Shown: positions 17,305 through 27,363, counted from the stretch's first letter. The stretch: DNA of 64,000 nt from Pleomorphomonas sp. NRK KF1 (GCF_023721755.1 NZ_JAMDLH010000003.1:62001-126000), one strand, 5' to 3'. Notes: generated from the letters alone by a model not told the origin. A program made the numbers and translations.

Positions 17305-17577
17305 ATGCACACCAAAACGAACAAAAAACCCTTGCTCGCCCGTGTCAGGCGTATCGCCGGACAGATAGCCGCCATCGAGAAAGCGTTGGAGGACGAGGCG
17401 GAGTGCGCCGTCGTTCTGCATCAGGTGGCGGGCGTTCGCGGCGCTGTGCTGGGGCTGATGGACGAGTTGATCGAGGGGCACCTTCACGAACATGTCGCCC
17501 GCCCGGGGATCGACGATTCCACGCGTTCGGCAGCGGCCGACGAACTGATGGACGTCATTCGCCGCTATGGAAAATGA
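17305..17577 (+). CDS. dmeR: metal-sensing repressor, RcnR/DmeR type (CsoR/RcnR family)
   Basis: All-helical repressor of 90 aa. It carries H2, C34, H59 and H63, which line up (shifted by one) with the Ni/Co ligand set H3-C35-H60-H64 of E. coli RcnR. The second copper-site cysteine of CsoR is absent. The sequence LLARVRRIAGQIAAIEKALE is typical of the family. It is 9 bp upstream of a CDF exporter and directly downstream of a G-tract operator, the arrangement of dmeRF in Rhizobium. It predicts nickel/cobalt-induced derepression. A formaldehyde sensor (FrmR) is less likely given the exporter. Confidence 0.9.
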   Translation: MHTKTNKKPLLARVRRIAGQIAAIEKALEDEAECAVVLHQVAGVRGAVLGLMDELIEGHLHEHVARPGIDDSTRSAAADELMDVIRRYGK

Positions 17578-17586
17578 GGCAGTGGA

Positions 17587-18489
17587 ATGCAGCGGTCTGA
17601 AGTTGGCGGAATTGTCCACGATCACGTCTTTCTCGGCCGCGATCATGATCGCAACACCCGCCGGGTCCTCTGGGTCGTTCTGCTGACGCTGGGAATGATG
17701 GTCGGCGAAATCGTCGCCGGTCTCATGTTCAACTCCATGGCGCTGCTTGCCGATGGCTTTCACATGGCCACGCACGCCGGTGCGCTGACAGTGGCGGCCG
17801 TCGCCTATTTCCTGGCGCGCCGATACGCGGGAGAGCGGCGGTTTACGTTCGGGACCGGCAAGATCGGCGACCTCGCGGGCTTCGCGTCGGCTCTGGTTCT
17901 CGGCCTGGTGGCGCTCGGCATCGCCGTCGAGTCCGTTCTCCGCTTCCTCAGCCCGCAACCGGTAGCCTTTTCGGAAGCGACGGCCATTGCCGTGCTGGGC
18001 TTGCTGGTCAATCTTCTGAGCGCCGTTCTGCTTGGTCCCGACCACCACCGTCATCACCACGACACCCATGACCATGTCGAACATGGCCACGACAACAACC
18101 TGCGCTCCGCCTACGTGCACGTGTTGGCGGACGCCTTGACGTCGGTGCTTGCCATCGCCGCGCTTCTTGGCGGACGTTACCTGGGGTGGGTGTGGCTGGA
18201 TCCGGTCATGGGGCTCGTCGGTGCCGTCGTCATCGCGGTCTGGTCGTGGTCGCTGATGCGGGCGGCCTCGTCGGTTTTGCTCGACATGGCCGACTCGCAT
18301 GTCGAAGACGAAATACGCGGGTTGGTCGAGGAGAAGGCGGGGGTTCAGGTGGTCGACCTTCACCTCTGGCGCGTCGGTCCCGCCGGCCATGCCGCCATCG
18401 TGTCGGTGGTCGGTGACGACGCGGACGACGTTCGCCGCCGCCTCCGGCCCGTGCACGAGGTGGTCCACCTGACTGTGGAGACAAGGTAG
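17587..18489 (+). CDS. dmeF: CDF-family cation exporter, DmeF-like (Ni/Co)
   Basis: Inner-membrane cation diffusion facilitator of 300 aa with six predicted transmembrane segments. The metal site residues are visible in LLADGFHMATH (54-63; D56, H59) and VHVLADALTS (177-186; H178, D182). A histidine-rich cytoplasmic loop lies between segments 4 and 5 (GPDHHRHHHDTHDHVEHGH, 150-168). The C-terminal domain (VVDLHLWRVGPAGHAA) is the ferredoxin-like dimer domain. Its long His loop and the RcnR-type repressor in front favour cobalt/nickel over zinc. Confidence 0.92.
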   Translation: MQRSEVGGIVHDHVFLGRDHDRNTRRVLWVVLLTLGMMVGEIVAGLMFNSMALLADGFHMATHAGALTVAAVAYFLARRYAGERRFTFGTGKIGDLAGFASALVLGLVALGIAVESVLRFLSPQPVAFSEATAIAVLGLLVNLLSAVLLGPDHHRHHHDTHDHVEHGHDNNLRSAYVHVLADALTSVLAIAALLGGRYLGWVWLDPVMGLVGAVVIAVWSWSLMRAASSVLLDMADSHVEDEIRGLVEEKAGVQVVDLHLWRVGPAGHAAIVSVVGDDADDVRRRLRPVHEVVHLTVETR

Positions 18490-18570
18490 GGCCCGTCCCA
18501 TCTGCCCTGAGGCGCCGCCCGTCTGATATCATTGTCTCTCCGGCGGCCCCGCCGCGAGGAGAGAAGGGCC

Positions 18571-18960
18571 ATGAACTTCCTTAGGTTTCTGTTCCGGCGG
18601 CATCCCTGGCCGACGGTTGTCCTGGCTGTTGGGCTGGTCGCCCTGCTCTGGTTCGGCGGCCGCTTCGTGTCGGAAGTGCTGTATTTCGCCGATCCCGCCC
18701 ACCGAGAGCAGCAACTTGCCGGCTGGATGTCGCCACGTTACGTCGCGAAGTCGTGGGAGTTGCCGCCAGACGTCGTGGCGAACATCATGCAGCTCGCACC
18801 CGGTCATCGGCACACCACGCTGGACCAGGTGGCCGCGAGCCAGAACGTCACAATCGAGGAGTTGCAGAAGCGTGTGGAGGCCGCCAAGGCGGCGCTGGAG
18901 GCGGAGCGGCGCAACGGACGCCAAGGCGAGTTCCCGGCCGGCGGGCAGACGAATGACTGA
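18571..18960 (+). CDS. small membrane-anchored protein of unknown function
   Basis: This 129-aa protein is not recognised as a named family. It has a basic N-terminus (MNFLRFLFRRHPWP), one transmembrane segment (about 11-31), a middle part WMSPRYVAKSWELPPDVV, a possible helix-turn-helix-like stretch (TTLDQVAASQNVTIEELQKR) and a charged helical tail. GAGGAGAG precedes the ATG at 18571. Its 3' end overlaps the DedA gene by 8 bp, indicating translational coupling and a probable joint membrane function. The C-terminal part would be cytoplasmic or periplasmic depending on topology; the positive-inside rule favours an N-in orientation. Confidence 0.75.
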   Translation: MNFLRFLFRRHPWPTVVLAVGLVALLWFGGRFVSEVLYFADPAHREQQLAGWMSPRYVAKSWELPPDVVANIMQLAPGHRHTTLDQVAASQNVTIEELQKRVEAAKAALEAERRNGRQGEFPAGGQTND

Positions 18961-19576
18961 CACGCTGCTGGCACTGGTGCCGACCTACGGAAGCTGGCTG
19001 GTTCTGGTTGCCTTACTTCTATCCTGCCTTGCGCTGCCCGTGCCTTCGTCCATTCTGGTTATGACGGCAGGCGGTTTCGCCGCGTCCGGCGACCTTGTGC
19101 TCTGGCAGGTCCAGGCCATGGCCCTCGCCGGCTTCGTTGTCGGCGACCAGATCGCCTATGCGCTGGCTCGAACCGGCGGCAGATCCCTGATCACCCGTCT
19201 CCGATGTCGCCCTGGCGCCGATCGCCTGTTTTCTCGCGCGCAGATGCTGCTCGACCGACACGGGTTGCTGGCTGTTTTTCTCAGCCGCACCGTTTTCAGT
19301 CCGCTCGGTCCCTATCTGGGCTACCTGTCCGGCTCTCTCGGCTTGCCGTGGCTTTCGTTCACGCTGACCGCGGTCGCCGGCGCTCTCTGCTGGTGCGCGG
19401 GCTACAGCCTGCTCGGCTATGCCTTCGCGACGCAGATCGCCGATATCGCCTTGATGATCGGCAACGCCATGGGCTTCCTTCTCGGTGGCCTCCTCGTCGC
19501 CGCCACCGCCTGGTATCTGTGGCGCAGCTGGCGTGCCGAGACGGCGAACGACGCCGATCAGCCGCCCGCTGCGTAA
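18953..19576 (+). CDS. DedA-family inner-membrane protein
   Basis: Membrane protein of 207 aa from the DedA/SNARE-associated superfamily (VTT domain). Landmarks are LPVPSSILVMTAGGFAASG (28-46), a conserved GDQIAYALAR (about 63-72) and FLSRTVFSPLGPYLGYLSGS, where the arginine belongs to the family's FxRxxxPxxR-like motif. Members act in membrane homeostasis and some are undecaprenyl-phosphate or phospholipid flippases. Its start lies within the previous small gene. Its 3' end overlaps the convergent ABC exporter by 19 bp. Confidence 0.88.
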   Translation: MTDTLLALVPTYGSWLVLVALLLSCLALPVPSSILVMTAGGFAASGDLVLWQVQAMALAGFVVGDQIAYALARTGGRSLITRLRCRPGADRLFSRAQMLLDRHGLLAVFLSRTVFSPLGPYLGYLSGSLGLPWLSFTLTAVAGALCWCAGYSLLGYAFATQIADIALMIGNAMGFLLGGLLVAATAWYLWRSWRAETANDADQPPAA

Positions 19577-21267
19577 AGGTGGGCGTAGCCACCGCCGCGC
19601 TTCAGGAGGTCGTCGTGACTGCCCTGTTCGGCGATGCCGTCGGTGTCGACCACGACGATGCGGTTGGCATTGCGGATGGTGCTGAGCCGATGGGCGATGA
19701 CCAGAGAGGTGCGGCCCTTGGCAAGCTCGGCCAGCGATGCCTGGATCTCACGCTCGGTCGCGGTATCGAGCGCGGACGTCGCCTCATCAAGGATCAGGAT
19801 CGGCGGGTCCTTCAGGAACATGCGGGCGATGGCGATGCGCTGCTTCTGGCCGCCGGACAGCTTGACGCCGCGTTCGCCGACGATGGTGTCGAGCCCCTCC
19901 GGGAGCTCGGCCAGCAGGCTGCCGAGCTGTGCGCGTTCGGCCGCCGCCGCGATTTCGCTCTCCGTTGCGTCCAGCCGACCATAGGCGATGTTCTCGCGGA
20001 TGGTGCCGCCGAACAGGAACACGTCCTGTTGCACGATGCCGATCTGCCGCCTCAGCGAGGCAACGGTCATGTCCCTGATGTCGATGCCATCGATGAAGAT
20101 GGCGCCCTCCGTTACCTCGTAGAACCGCGGCAGCAGCGAACAGAGCGTGGTCTTGCCGACACCCGACGGGCCGACGAAGGCGATCGTCTCGCCAGCGGCG
20201 ATATCGAGGTTGATGCCGGAGAACAGTGGCCGGTCGCCACCATAGCTGAAGCTCACGTTCGAGAAGCGGACGTCGCCTTTGAAGGCTGGGGCGGTGGTGG
20301 CGCTCGGTCGATCCGCAATGTCCGGCTCCGTGCCCAGGAACTCAAGATAGCGGCGGAATCCGGCGATGCCCTTGGGGTAGGTCTCGATCACCGCGTTGAT
20401 CTTCTCTACCGGCCGGAAGAACACGCTGACCAAGAGCAGGAAGCCGACGAAGCCGCCGGCCGTGAGGTCACCCGTCAAGACCAGATGGCTGCCGGCGATC
20501 AGTACGACGAGCTGAACGAGGCGCATCGACAGGAAGGACAGCGCGTTGGTGGCGGCCATCAGCTTGTAGGCGGCGAGCTTGGTGGTCCGATAGGCAGAGT
20601 TGTCGACGGCGAACAGCCGGCGCTCGTGGTCTTCGTTGGCGAAGGCTTGCACCACGCGCATGCCGCCGACGTTCTCTTCGATACGCACGTTGAAGCCTGC
20701 GACCCGCCCGTAGAGCTGATGCCAGTTCTCGGTCATTCGGCCGCCGTAGCGGGCGGTGATGAAGGCGACCGCCGGCACGATGGCGGCGGTGATCAGCGCC
20801 AGCTTGACGTTGACCGACAGCATCAGGAGGAAGGCGCCGATGAAGGTCATGACGGCGATGAACAGATCTTCCGGGCCGTGATGGGCGATCTCGCCGATCT
20901 CCTCGAGGTCCTTGGTCAACCTGGCGACCAGATGGCCGGATTTCTGGTTGTCGAAATAGCGGAAGGAAAGCTTCTGCAAATGGTCGAAGCTGCGGCGCCT
21001 CAGCTCGGTTTCGATATTGATGCCAAGCATGTGGCCGAAATAGACGACAATGGCATTGAGGCCGGCGCTGAGAAGATAGATCACCAGCAAAGCCAGCGCG
21101 GCGACGACGATCAATGTCCAGTTGGACGACGGCAGCAACTGGTCGATGTAGATCTTGACCGCGAAGGGAAAGCCGAGCTCCATCAAGCCGGCAACGACGG
21201 CGCAGCAGAAGTCGAGCAGAAACAGCGCTCGGTAGGGACGGTAATAGGAAAAGAAGGTTTTGAGCAT
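19558..21267 (-). CDS. ABC exporter, fused membrane and ATPase domains (MsbA/YfiC-like)
   Basis: Half-transporter of 569 aa with six transmembrane segments in residues ~1-310 and a C-terminal ATPase. The ATPase shows Walker A GPSGVGKTT, signature LSGGQKQRIAIARM, Walker B ILILDEATSALD and H-loop VIAHRLSTIRNA. It probably works as a homodimer. The substrate cannot be told from sequence; lipids, peptides or drugs are all seen in the family. The start chosen is the ATG giving MLKTFFSYYRPYR; longer in-frame starts lack homologous character. It is adjacent to two aldo/keto reductases on the same strand but 117 bp separate them, so co-transcription is uncertain. Confidence 0.9.
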   Translation of the reverse strand: MLKTFFSYYRPYRALFLLDFCCAVVAGLMELGFPFAVKIYIDQLLPSSNWTLIVVAALALLVIYLLSAGLNAIVVYFGHMLGINIETELRRRSFDHLQKLSFRYFDNQKSGHLVARLTKDLEEIGEIAHHGPEDLFIAVMTFIGAFLLMLSVNVKLALITAAIVPAVAFITARYGGRMTENWHQLYGRVAGFNVRIEENVGGMRVVQAFANEDHERRLFAVDNSAYRTTKLAAYKLMAATNALSFLSMRLVQLVVLIAGSHLVLTGDLTAGGFVGFLLLVSVFFRPVEKINAVIETYPKGIAGFRRYLEFLGTEPDIADRPSATTAPAFKGDVRFSNVSFSYGGDRPLFSGINLDIAAGETIAFVGPSGVGKTTLCSLLPRFYEVTEGAIFIDGIDIRDMTVASLRRQIGIVQQDVFLFGGTIRENIAYGRLDATESEIAAAAERAQLGSLLAELPEGLDTIVGERGVKLSGGQKQRIAIARMFLKDPPILILDEATSALDTATEREIQASLAELAKGRTSLVIAHRLSTIRNANRIVVVDTDGIAEQGSHDDLLKRGGGYAHLYAAGG

Positions 21268-21384
21268 GGGGCGGACAATGCCCCATCCTTCCCCCGCGCG
21301 AAAGGCCCGACAGCACGCCACGCCAACAGCGGCAGCGAACCGTGTCGCTGCCGCATCGGTTTGGGAGTCGTTCGCAGGTAAGGC

Positions 21385-22236
21385 CTAAGCGGCGTCGAGC
21401 TCGTCCATTTCCGAAGGGGTGAGTCTCAGACCGGCGGCGGCCACGTTTTCGTCGAGATGGGCGACGCTCGATGTGCCCGGGATCGGCAGCATCACGGGGC
21501 TGCGTGCGAGCAGCCAAGCGAGCGCCACCTGTCCGGCCGTGGCGCCGTGCGCCTTGGCGATGCGATCGACGAGGCCGCCGGGTTGGGCGAGCTTGCCGGA
21601 CGCCAGCGGGAACCAGGGAATGAACCCGATGCCGTTCGCCTCGCAGTGGGCGAGGACGTCCTGACTGGCGCGATCAGTCAGGTTGTAGCGGTTCTGCACG
21701 GTGGCGACGGGGAACACCTTCCGCGCCGCCTCGATCTCGGCCACCGAGACCTCCGAAAGGCCGGCGTGAGCGATGACGCCCTCGTCGATGAGCCGACGCA
21801 CCGCGCCGAACTGCTCGTCGCGCGGCACCTTCGGATCGATGCGGTGCAACTGCCAGAGGTCGATCCGCTCGACGCCCAGCTTGGCAAGGCTCTTCTTGGC
21901 CTGCTCGATCAGATAGTCCGGCCGGCCGTTGGGTGTCCATTGGTCGGGACCGCCACGCGTGAGTCCACCCTTGGTGGCGATCAGCAGGCCCTTGAAGGGG
22001 TGAAGCGCCTCGTGGATCAGCTGCTCGGAAACGTCCGGGCCGTAGCTGTCGGCCGTATCGATGAAGTTGACGCCGATCTCCGGCAGACGTTTCAGCGTGG
22101 CGAGCGCCGCATCGCGGTTGGCGGGCGGCCCCCAGATGCCCTTTCCGGTGACGCGCATGGCGCCGAAGCCGAGGCGATTGACCGTGAGGTCGCCGATTTT
22201 GAACTGCCCGGACAGGCCGGCATCGATGGTGCTCAT
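21385..22236 (-). CDS. aldo/keto reductase
   Basis: NADPH-dependent oxidoreductase of 283 aa from the AKR superfamily. The catalytic tetrad is visible: D and Y in [10 protein letters not shown] in [11 protein letters not shown] in LWQLHRID. The C-terminal [15 protein letters not shown] is the NADP-phosphate-binding region. AGGACAAGAGG precedes the ATG. It follows a second AKR on the same strand after 68 bp. The two differ considerably in sequence, so they are unlikely to be a recent duplication. The substrate is unknown. Confidence 0.9.
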   Translation of the reverse strand: MSTIDAGLSGQFKIGDLTVNRLGFGAMRVTGKGIWGPPANRDAALATLKRLPEIGVNFIDTADSYGPDVSEQLIHEALHPFKGLLIATKGGLTRGGPDQWTPNGRPDYLIEQAKKSLAKLGVERIDLWQLHRIDPKVPRDEQFGAVRRLIDEGVIAHAGLSEVSVAEIEAARKVFPVATVQNRYNLTDRASQDVLAHCEANGIGFIPWFPLASGKLAQPGGLVDRIAKAHGATAGQVALAWLLARSPVMLPIPGTSSVAHLDENVAAAGLRLTPSEMDELDAA

Positions 22237-22304
22237 CCTCTTGTCCTTTCGCAATCTGGATTGCGCGGCGGCGAGCCACATGTCCCGCCGCCGGCCAAAG
22301 GCGG

Positions 22305-23234
22305 TCAGGGAACGATGTAACCGGCGGCGGTGAACAGCCGGTACCACTCCTCGCGCGACAGCGTCACGCCGGCACCGGCGACGCATTCCTTGACGCGGTC
22401 GGTGCGCGTCGTGCCCAGCACGACCTGCATCTTCGCGGGATGGCGGGTGATCCAGGCCACCGCGATGCCGGTCGGCGTCACGCCGTGGGCGGCGGCGATC
22501 TCGTCGAGTGCGTCGTTGAGGGCGGCGCAGTTCTCGCGGTCGCCGATGAACGGTCCGTCGAAGAAGCCTCGCTGGAACGGCGACCACGCCTGCAGCGTCA
22601 TGCCTTCCTTGCGCGAATAGTCGAGGAGACCGAGGTTGCGGTCGACCGACTGCTCGAGGCCGGCCATATTGATGGCGATGCCCTGGGCGATCAGCGGCGC
22701 GTGGGTGATCGAGAGCTGCACCTGATTGACGAGAAGCGGCTGCTTCACCGCCGTCTTCAGCAGCTCGATCTGACCGGGCGTCTGGTTGGAGACGCCGAAG
22801 TTGCGCACCTTGCCGGACGCCTGCAGCTTGTCAAAGGCCGACGCAACCTCTTCCGGCTCGACCAGCGCATCGGGGCGATGCAGGAGCAGAACGTCGAGAT
22901 AGTCGGTCTTGAGCGCCTTCAGCGATCCGTCGACGGCTTCGAGCAGGTGGGCCTCGGAGAAGTCGAAGAAGCCCTTGCGGATGCCGGCCTTGCTCTGAAT
23001 GACGATCTTCTCGCGCTGGGCCGGCGTCAGGTTCATCGCCTCGCCGAAGCGCTTTTCGCAAAGATGCAACTCGCCGCCATAGATGTCGGCGTGGTCGATC
23101 ATGTTGATGCCCGCCTCGATGGCGGTGTTGACCAGGGTCCGGATCTCGGCATCGCTCATTTTGGCGATGCGCATCAGGCCGAGGATGACGGAGGAGACCG
23201 AGAGGTCGCTTTTGGGAATCTGGTAGGTCTGCAT
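22305..23234 (-). CDS. aldo/keto reductase, YdhF-like
   Basis: Oxidoreductase of 309 aa resembling E. coli YdhF. The tetrad residues lie in [10 protein letters not shown] (D, Y), VIQSKAGI (K) and LLLHRPD (H). The WSPFQRGFF and [14 protein letters not shown] stretches fit the cofactor-binding end of the barrel. It is transcribed ahead of the AKR at 21385. The upstream 195-bp gap to tamB shows no clear operator or terminator. Confidence 0.9.
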   Translation of the reverse strand: MQTYQIPKSDLSVSSVILGLMRIAKMSDAEIRTLVNTAIEAGINMIDHADIYGGELHLCEKRFGEAMNLTPAQREKIVIQSKAGIRKGFFDFSEAHLLEAVDGSLKALKTDYLDVLLLHRPDALVEPEEVASAFDKLQASGKVRNFGVSNQTPGQIELLKTAVKQPLLVNQVQLSITHAPLIAQGIAINMAGLEQSVDRNLGLLDYSRKEGMTLQAWSPFQRGFFDGPFIGDRENCAALNDALDEIAAAHGVTPTGIAVAWITRHPAKMQVVLGTTRTDRVKECVAGAGVTLSREEWYRLFTAAGYIVP

Positions 23235-23429
23235 GGTTTGCCCTCGCCTTGGTGCCCACGTCGTCGTGCCTCTGGCGGCGACCGAACGAGCGGAAGAATG
23301 GAACGCCGCGGACGATGCGCCACCATCGGCCATCCGTCCAACAGATTACGGAGATGCCATTGATCTCTGTCGGGGATGGCGAGGGGCCGAGATCAAGTCA
23401 AGCGGCCTCTGGTCCCGATCGCGGCGCGG

Positions 23430-26400
23430 TCAGTATTCCTTCTCGAAATAGACGCCGACCTTGGATTGTTCCTGCGTCGCTTCGGCCCTGGCCTTGACGT
23501 CGTCGGTAATGTCGAGATTGACCGACACGCCGCTCCGCCCACCCTCACCGGCCGTGACTCCGAGATAGACGCGTTCGGTGATGTAGCGGCCCGCCGTCAC
23601 CGCCGCATTGCCCTCGGCATCGGTGTTCACGTCGAGGTCGTCGAGGCCGACGCTGGCGCGCAGTCGTTCGACAATGCCATTGCCGTCGCCGCCACCGGCG
23701 AGCTGGGTCACCGCCTCGGCCAACTGGGCGATCTGCAAGGCCGAAAGATCCGAGACCGAGCGCTTGAACAGGAAGCGAGCAAGGATCTCGTCCTGCGGCA
23801 GCTCAGGCGACGAAGAGAGGACGATGCTGGGATTGTCGGCATAGCCCTCGACGGTAGCCGTCATGGAAATCGATTCCGACGTCGTTGTCGCCGACAGGGA
23901 CAGATAGGGATTGAGGTCGCCCTGAAGCGTCACGGTGCCTTCGGTGAGATCGATCCGTTGGCCGATCACTTGAACCCGGCCGCGGATCAGCGTGAATTTG
24001 CCCACTGGCTGCACGTTGTCGAGCGTTCCGCGTACCGTCAGCTGGCCGCCAAGCTCGGCATCGATGCCGCGACCGCGCACGAACAACTGGCGCGGCGCAT
24101 TGACGGCAACGTCGAGACCGACGGAAAGGCCTCCCTCCGAACGCGCCCGGTTTCCGCCGGCAGCCTGACTGATGCGCTTCAGTGTGGCATTCACATCGGC
24201 TGGCGTGTTCTTGTGCCGAACATCGATCAACGCCGGCGCCCCGCCACCACCTTCGGGAACCGTGATCTCGGCGCGGGCGATGTCCACCTTGCCGGTGACC
24301 ATGAGGCCGTTGGCCACGGAACCGCCAACCGCGAGAGACGCGTTGAGATCGGAGGTCACGATTCGACCGTCGGTGACCCGGGCCCTGGCCGCCGTGACGC
24401 GAACGTCGACGGGCAGGCCGGCCGACAGGCCGATGCTGCCTTCGGCCGAAACACGGCCGCCGCCCTTGACGGTGCCGGTTGCCCTCTCGATGCGGACGCT
24501 GTCGCCGGAGAGCTTGAGCGCCACGTCGATGGCGTTGAGGCGCATGGTGGTCAGCGGATCGGCGACCGTGGCGCCGCTTACCGTCACGCGCCCGGAAAAG
24601 TCCGGCGATACAAGGCTGCCGGACACTCTCACGGTCGCATTGGCCGTCCCGGTCAGCCGTGTTCCGCGCGTGGCGACGAAGGACTGCGCCAAGGCGAGTG
24701 GCAGGTTCGCCTTGACGTCGACGCCGAGACCGCCGCCGGAAAGCGGAACGACGCCGGCGGCTTCGGCACCGAGACCGGCAGGGCCGGTCAGCTTCGCGCT
24801 GGCGAGCGTTACCTTGTTGCCTTCAAGCCGGCCAGACACCGTCGCCGCAAAGCCGGAGAGGCCGGCCGCGGTGAGCTGCGGCGCGGCTAAGCCGTCGGCC
24901 CGGACGTTGAAGGCCGTTGCGTTGCCCTCGCTTTTCGCCGTGCCGTCGATGCTGGCCACGCTCGCCGCCTGGGCCGCCAGACCCTTCGCTGTGAAGCGAC
25001 CGTCGATCTTCGGCGCGCCGAGGAGATCGGCAACGGTCGCCTGGATATCGGCGGAGGCGATCCTGGTGCCGGCAACCGAAAGATTGGCCGCCTTGATGTC
25101 TGCCTGGGCCGATTGCCGGCCGTCCTTGGGTGCAAGGCTTACGTCGGCCGAAAGGCGACCGGCGACATCGACGAGGACAAGCGGAGCCACTGCCGAAAGA
25201 TCGGGTGAGTCGATGGCAAGCCGGCCGGTTATCAGTCCGTCGGCACTTACCGTCCCATCGCCGGTCACTTGACTGTCGGCGACCGAGAAGACGAGATCCT
25301 CGATGCGTCGGCTCCCGTCGGCGGTGCTCTTCAGGCCGGCGGAAACCGCGAGAGGCTTGCCCTTCAGCCTGCCCGTTCCGTCGACCTTGCCGTCGAAGTC
25401 GGCACCATCGAGCCGACCGATCAGATCGATACCCAGATTCTCAAGCGCGTTTCCGGCCAGCGTCAGGCGATCGGAGGAAAGCCGTGCCGCCAGATCAAGC
25501 GGTCCTCCGCTGCCGCGAACCGACAGCATGATACCGGCCGCCCCCTTGGCTTTCGGCTCGACGAGGCCGACGTCCGGCAACGTCAGCGTTGCCGTTACGT
25601 CGGTACGTTCAAGGGCGTAGTTGCCATCGGCGGTCAGCGTCAGCGCCGGGTTGGCGATTCTTAGGTTCTGAAGCTTGAGCCCCGACGTGTCGCGGGCAAC
25701 GCGACCGGTCAGCTTGGTTGCGCCGGACAGGAGGCTGTCCAGCCGGGAGATATCGGCCGCAAGTGCATCAGCTTCGCCGTCCAGCGTCAGGTCGAAGGCT
25801 CCGGTCGTGGGAACGAGAGTTCCGTTGGCAGCCAGTTCGATGCTGCCTTCGAGCGGTCGGCCGGCAAGCCCGGAGAATGGCGCGAGCGATGGGGTGGACA
25901 GTGTCTGCTGCCCTTCGACGCGACCGTCTTCCACCTTGCCTGCAAACGACGCCTCGGCGGTGGGGGTCGCCAGCTTCAGGGCGTCGATGGTCAGGGGTAC
26001 GCCGGCCGCCCAGCTCCCGGAGCCGGAGAAGGAGAGTTCGCCACCCACTGCCGCGCCGACGACGGCATCGGTGAAGCTAAGGCCGTTCGAACCGCCGCTG
26101 AGCGTGAAGTCGATGCGGCGCTTCTGGGCGTCGGCAAGATCGGCGGCGGCGCCGCGGCCATTGATCGCCAGCGAACCGGCACCAAAGCTCGGGGTCGACA
26201 GCCCTTCCGCAGCGAGCTCGAGGCTCCAGGCACCGCCATGTCCGAAGGAAAAGCGCAGCCGCCCCTCGCCGAGCCGTGTCGTGGCGCCCGCGCCGCCGAG
26301 CGGCAGGGCACCGTCCTTGCCCGCAAGGCGGCCGTCGATGTCGATGGCCGTCGGGAAGTGGTCGGCGGCGAGCGCCGCCGAGCCCTGCAGCGTCAGCACC

Positions 26401-27353
26401 GGCGCGGCGAGCGCCAGCTTGTCGATGGTGATCGGTCCGGCATCGTCGACGCGACCCGAGAGATCGAGCGTCGAGCGGCCGGCCAGATAGAGCGCGTAAT
26501 CGGGCTGCGCCAGGGCAGCGAGATCGCCGCTGAGCGCCGAGCCGAAGCGATAGCCATCGCCGTCGCGGGCGATGGTGGTGCGGCCGGCCAGTCGATTGAC
26601 CCCATCGGTGGCCAGGGTCAGGTCGGCGGCGAAGTCGTCAAGCGGGCCGGCGCCTTTCAGCGTCAAGCCAACCGACGGCTTGCCCGGCAGGTTCAGGAGG
26701 GTCGCCATGACGCCGTCCGCCGGCTCGTCGGCCTTGAGGTCGAGGTCGAGCGCCTTGGTCTCGGCGGCATAGGCCGCCTTGAGCGACAGTTCGCCAGGTT
26801 TGCTGTCGGTCCGGCTGACAGACAGGTTGGCGTCGAGCGAGCCATCGGCGAGATTGGCGGACGCGGTGACCGAGAGGTGGGCTTCTTCTCCGAGGACCGG
26901 AGCACCGAGGACGACGTTGGGGGCCGCGAGACGCCCGACCTTCACCGCCACCGGCAGATCCGGCAGGGTGAAACCTTCGCTCGCCGCCGGGTCGACGGTC
27001 TCCGCGGGCAGTGGCTTGCGGACGACCTCGATCTTCTCGGCTTCCAGGCTGTCGACGTCGAGGGTTCCGCGCAGCAGCGCCAGCCGACTCCAGACGAGGT
27101 GAACGCCTTCGATCCGGAGCCATGCGCCTTCGCGGTCGGACACGGTGATCGAGGCGAGGCGGACGTCAGACGACAGCGCCCCGTCGATGGCCCCGAGTTC
27201 GATCTTGCGGTCGGGTGTCGAGATCTTCTCTTCGACGAATCGGACAAAGGCGCCCTTCTCGGCGCTGTCGTCTTCTTGCGCTCCGGCGAGCGTCAGGGCC
27301 AGCGGACCGAGGGCCAGAACGGTAAGGGCGAGGAGGGCGGCTTTGATCTTCAC
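23430..27353 (-). CDS. tamB: translocation and assembly module protein TamB
   Basis: Envelope-spanning protein of 1307 aa anchored in the inner membrane by its N-terminus (KIKAALLALTVLALGPLAL). A very long run of beta-rich repeats follows (the bridging beta-taco), then a C-terminal TamB domain (DUF490) beginning around GRVQVIGQRIDLTEGTVTLQ and ending GVYFEKEY with a terminal aromatic. It uses a GTG start with GGAGG 5 nt upstream. It sits 10 bp after tamA. With TamA it helps insert outer-membrane proteins, and TamB-like proteins also move phospholipids across the periplasm. Confidence 0.92.
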   Translation of the reverse strand: MKIKAALLALTVLALGPLALTLAGAQEDDSAEKGAFVRFVEEKISTPDRKIELGAIDGALSSDVRLASITVSDREGAWLRIEGVHLVWSRLALLRGTLDVDSLEAEKIEVVRKPLPAETVDPAASEGFTLPDLPVAVKVGRLAAPNVVLGAPVLGEEAHLSVTASANLADGSLDANLSVSRTDSKPGELSLKAAYAAETKALDLDLKADEPADGVMATLLNLPGKPSVGLTLKGAGPLDDFAADLTLATDGVNRLAGRTTIARDGDGYRFGSALSGDLAALAQPDYALYLAGRSTLDLSGRVDDAGPITIDKLALAAPVLTLQGSAALAADHFPTAIDIDGRLAGKDGALPLGGAGATTRLGEGRLRFSFGHGGAWSLELAAEGLSTPSFGAGSLAINGRGAAADLADAQKRRIDFTLSGGSNGLSFTDAVVGAAVGGELSFSGSGSWAAGVPLTIDALKLATPTAEASFAGKVEDGRVEGQQTLSTPSLAPFSGLAGRPLEGSIELAANGTLVPTTGAFDLTLDGEADALAADISRLDSLLSGATKLTGRVARDTSGLKLQNLRIANPALTLTADGNYALERTDVTATLTLPDVGLVEPKAKGAAGIMLSVRGSGGPLDLAARLSSDRLTLAGNALENLGIDLIGRLDGADFDGKVDGTGRLKGKPLAVSAGLKSTADGSRRIEDLVFSVADSQVTGDGTVSADGLITGRLAIDSPDLSAVAPLVLVDVAGRLSADVSLAPKDGRQSAQADIKAANLSVAGTRIASADIQATVADLLGAPKIDGRFTAKGLAAQAASVASIDGTAKSEGNATAFNVRADGLAAPQLTAAGLSGFAATVSGRLEGNKVTLASAKLTGPAGLGAEAAGVVPLSGGGLGVDVKANLPLALAQSFVATRGTRLTGTANATVRVSGSLVSPDFSGRVTVSGATVADPLTTMRLNAIDVALKLSGDSVRIERATGTVKGGGRVSAEGSIGLSAGLPVDVRVTAARARVTDGRIVTSDLNASLAVGGSVANGLMVTGKVDIARAEITVPEGGGGAPALIDVRHKNTPADVNATLKRISQAAGGNRARSEGGLSVGLDVAVNAPRQLFVRGRGIDAELGGQLTVRGTLDNVQPVGKFTLIRGRVQVIGQRIDLTEGTVTLQGDLNPYLSLSATTTSESISMTATVEGYADNPSIVLSSSPELPQDEILARFLFKRSVSDLSALQIAQLAEAVTQLAGGGDGNGIVERLRASVGLDDLDVNTDAEGNAAVTAGRYITERVYLGVTAGEGGRSGVSVNLDITDDVKARAEATQEQSKVGVYFEKEY

Positions 27354-27363
27354 GTGCGCCTCC

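Noticed and set aside
19204-21381. Plus-strand frame of 725 codons antisense to the ABC exporter
   Set aside because: It is low-complexity, rich in D/E/R/G and has no SD or domain. The minus-strand exporter has all its catalytic motifs.
21385-23234. Tandem aldo/keto reductases as a recent gene duplication
   Set aside because: The two proteins share only general family motifs and differ in length and sequence throughout.
23376-24890. Plus-strand frames of ~500 codons antisense to tamB
   Set aside because: TamB is supported by length, signal anchor, C-terminal domain and adjacency to tamA. The antisense frames are compositional artefacts.
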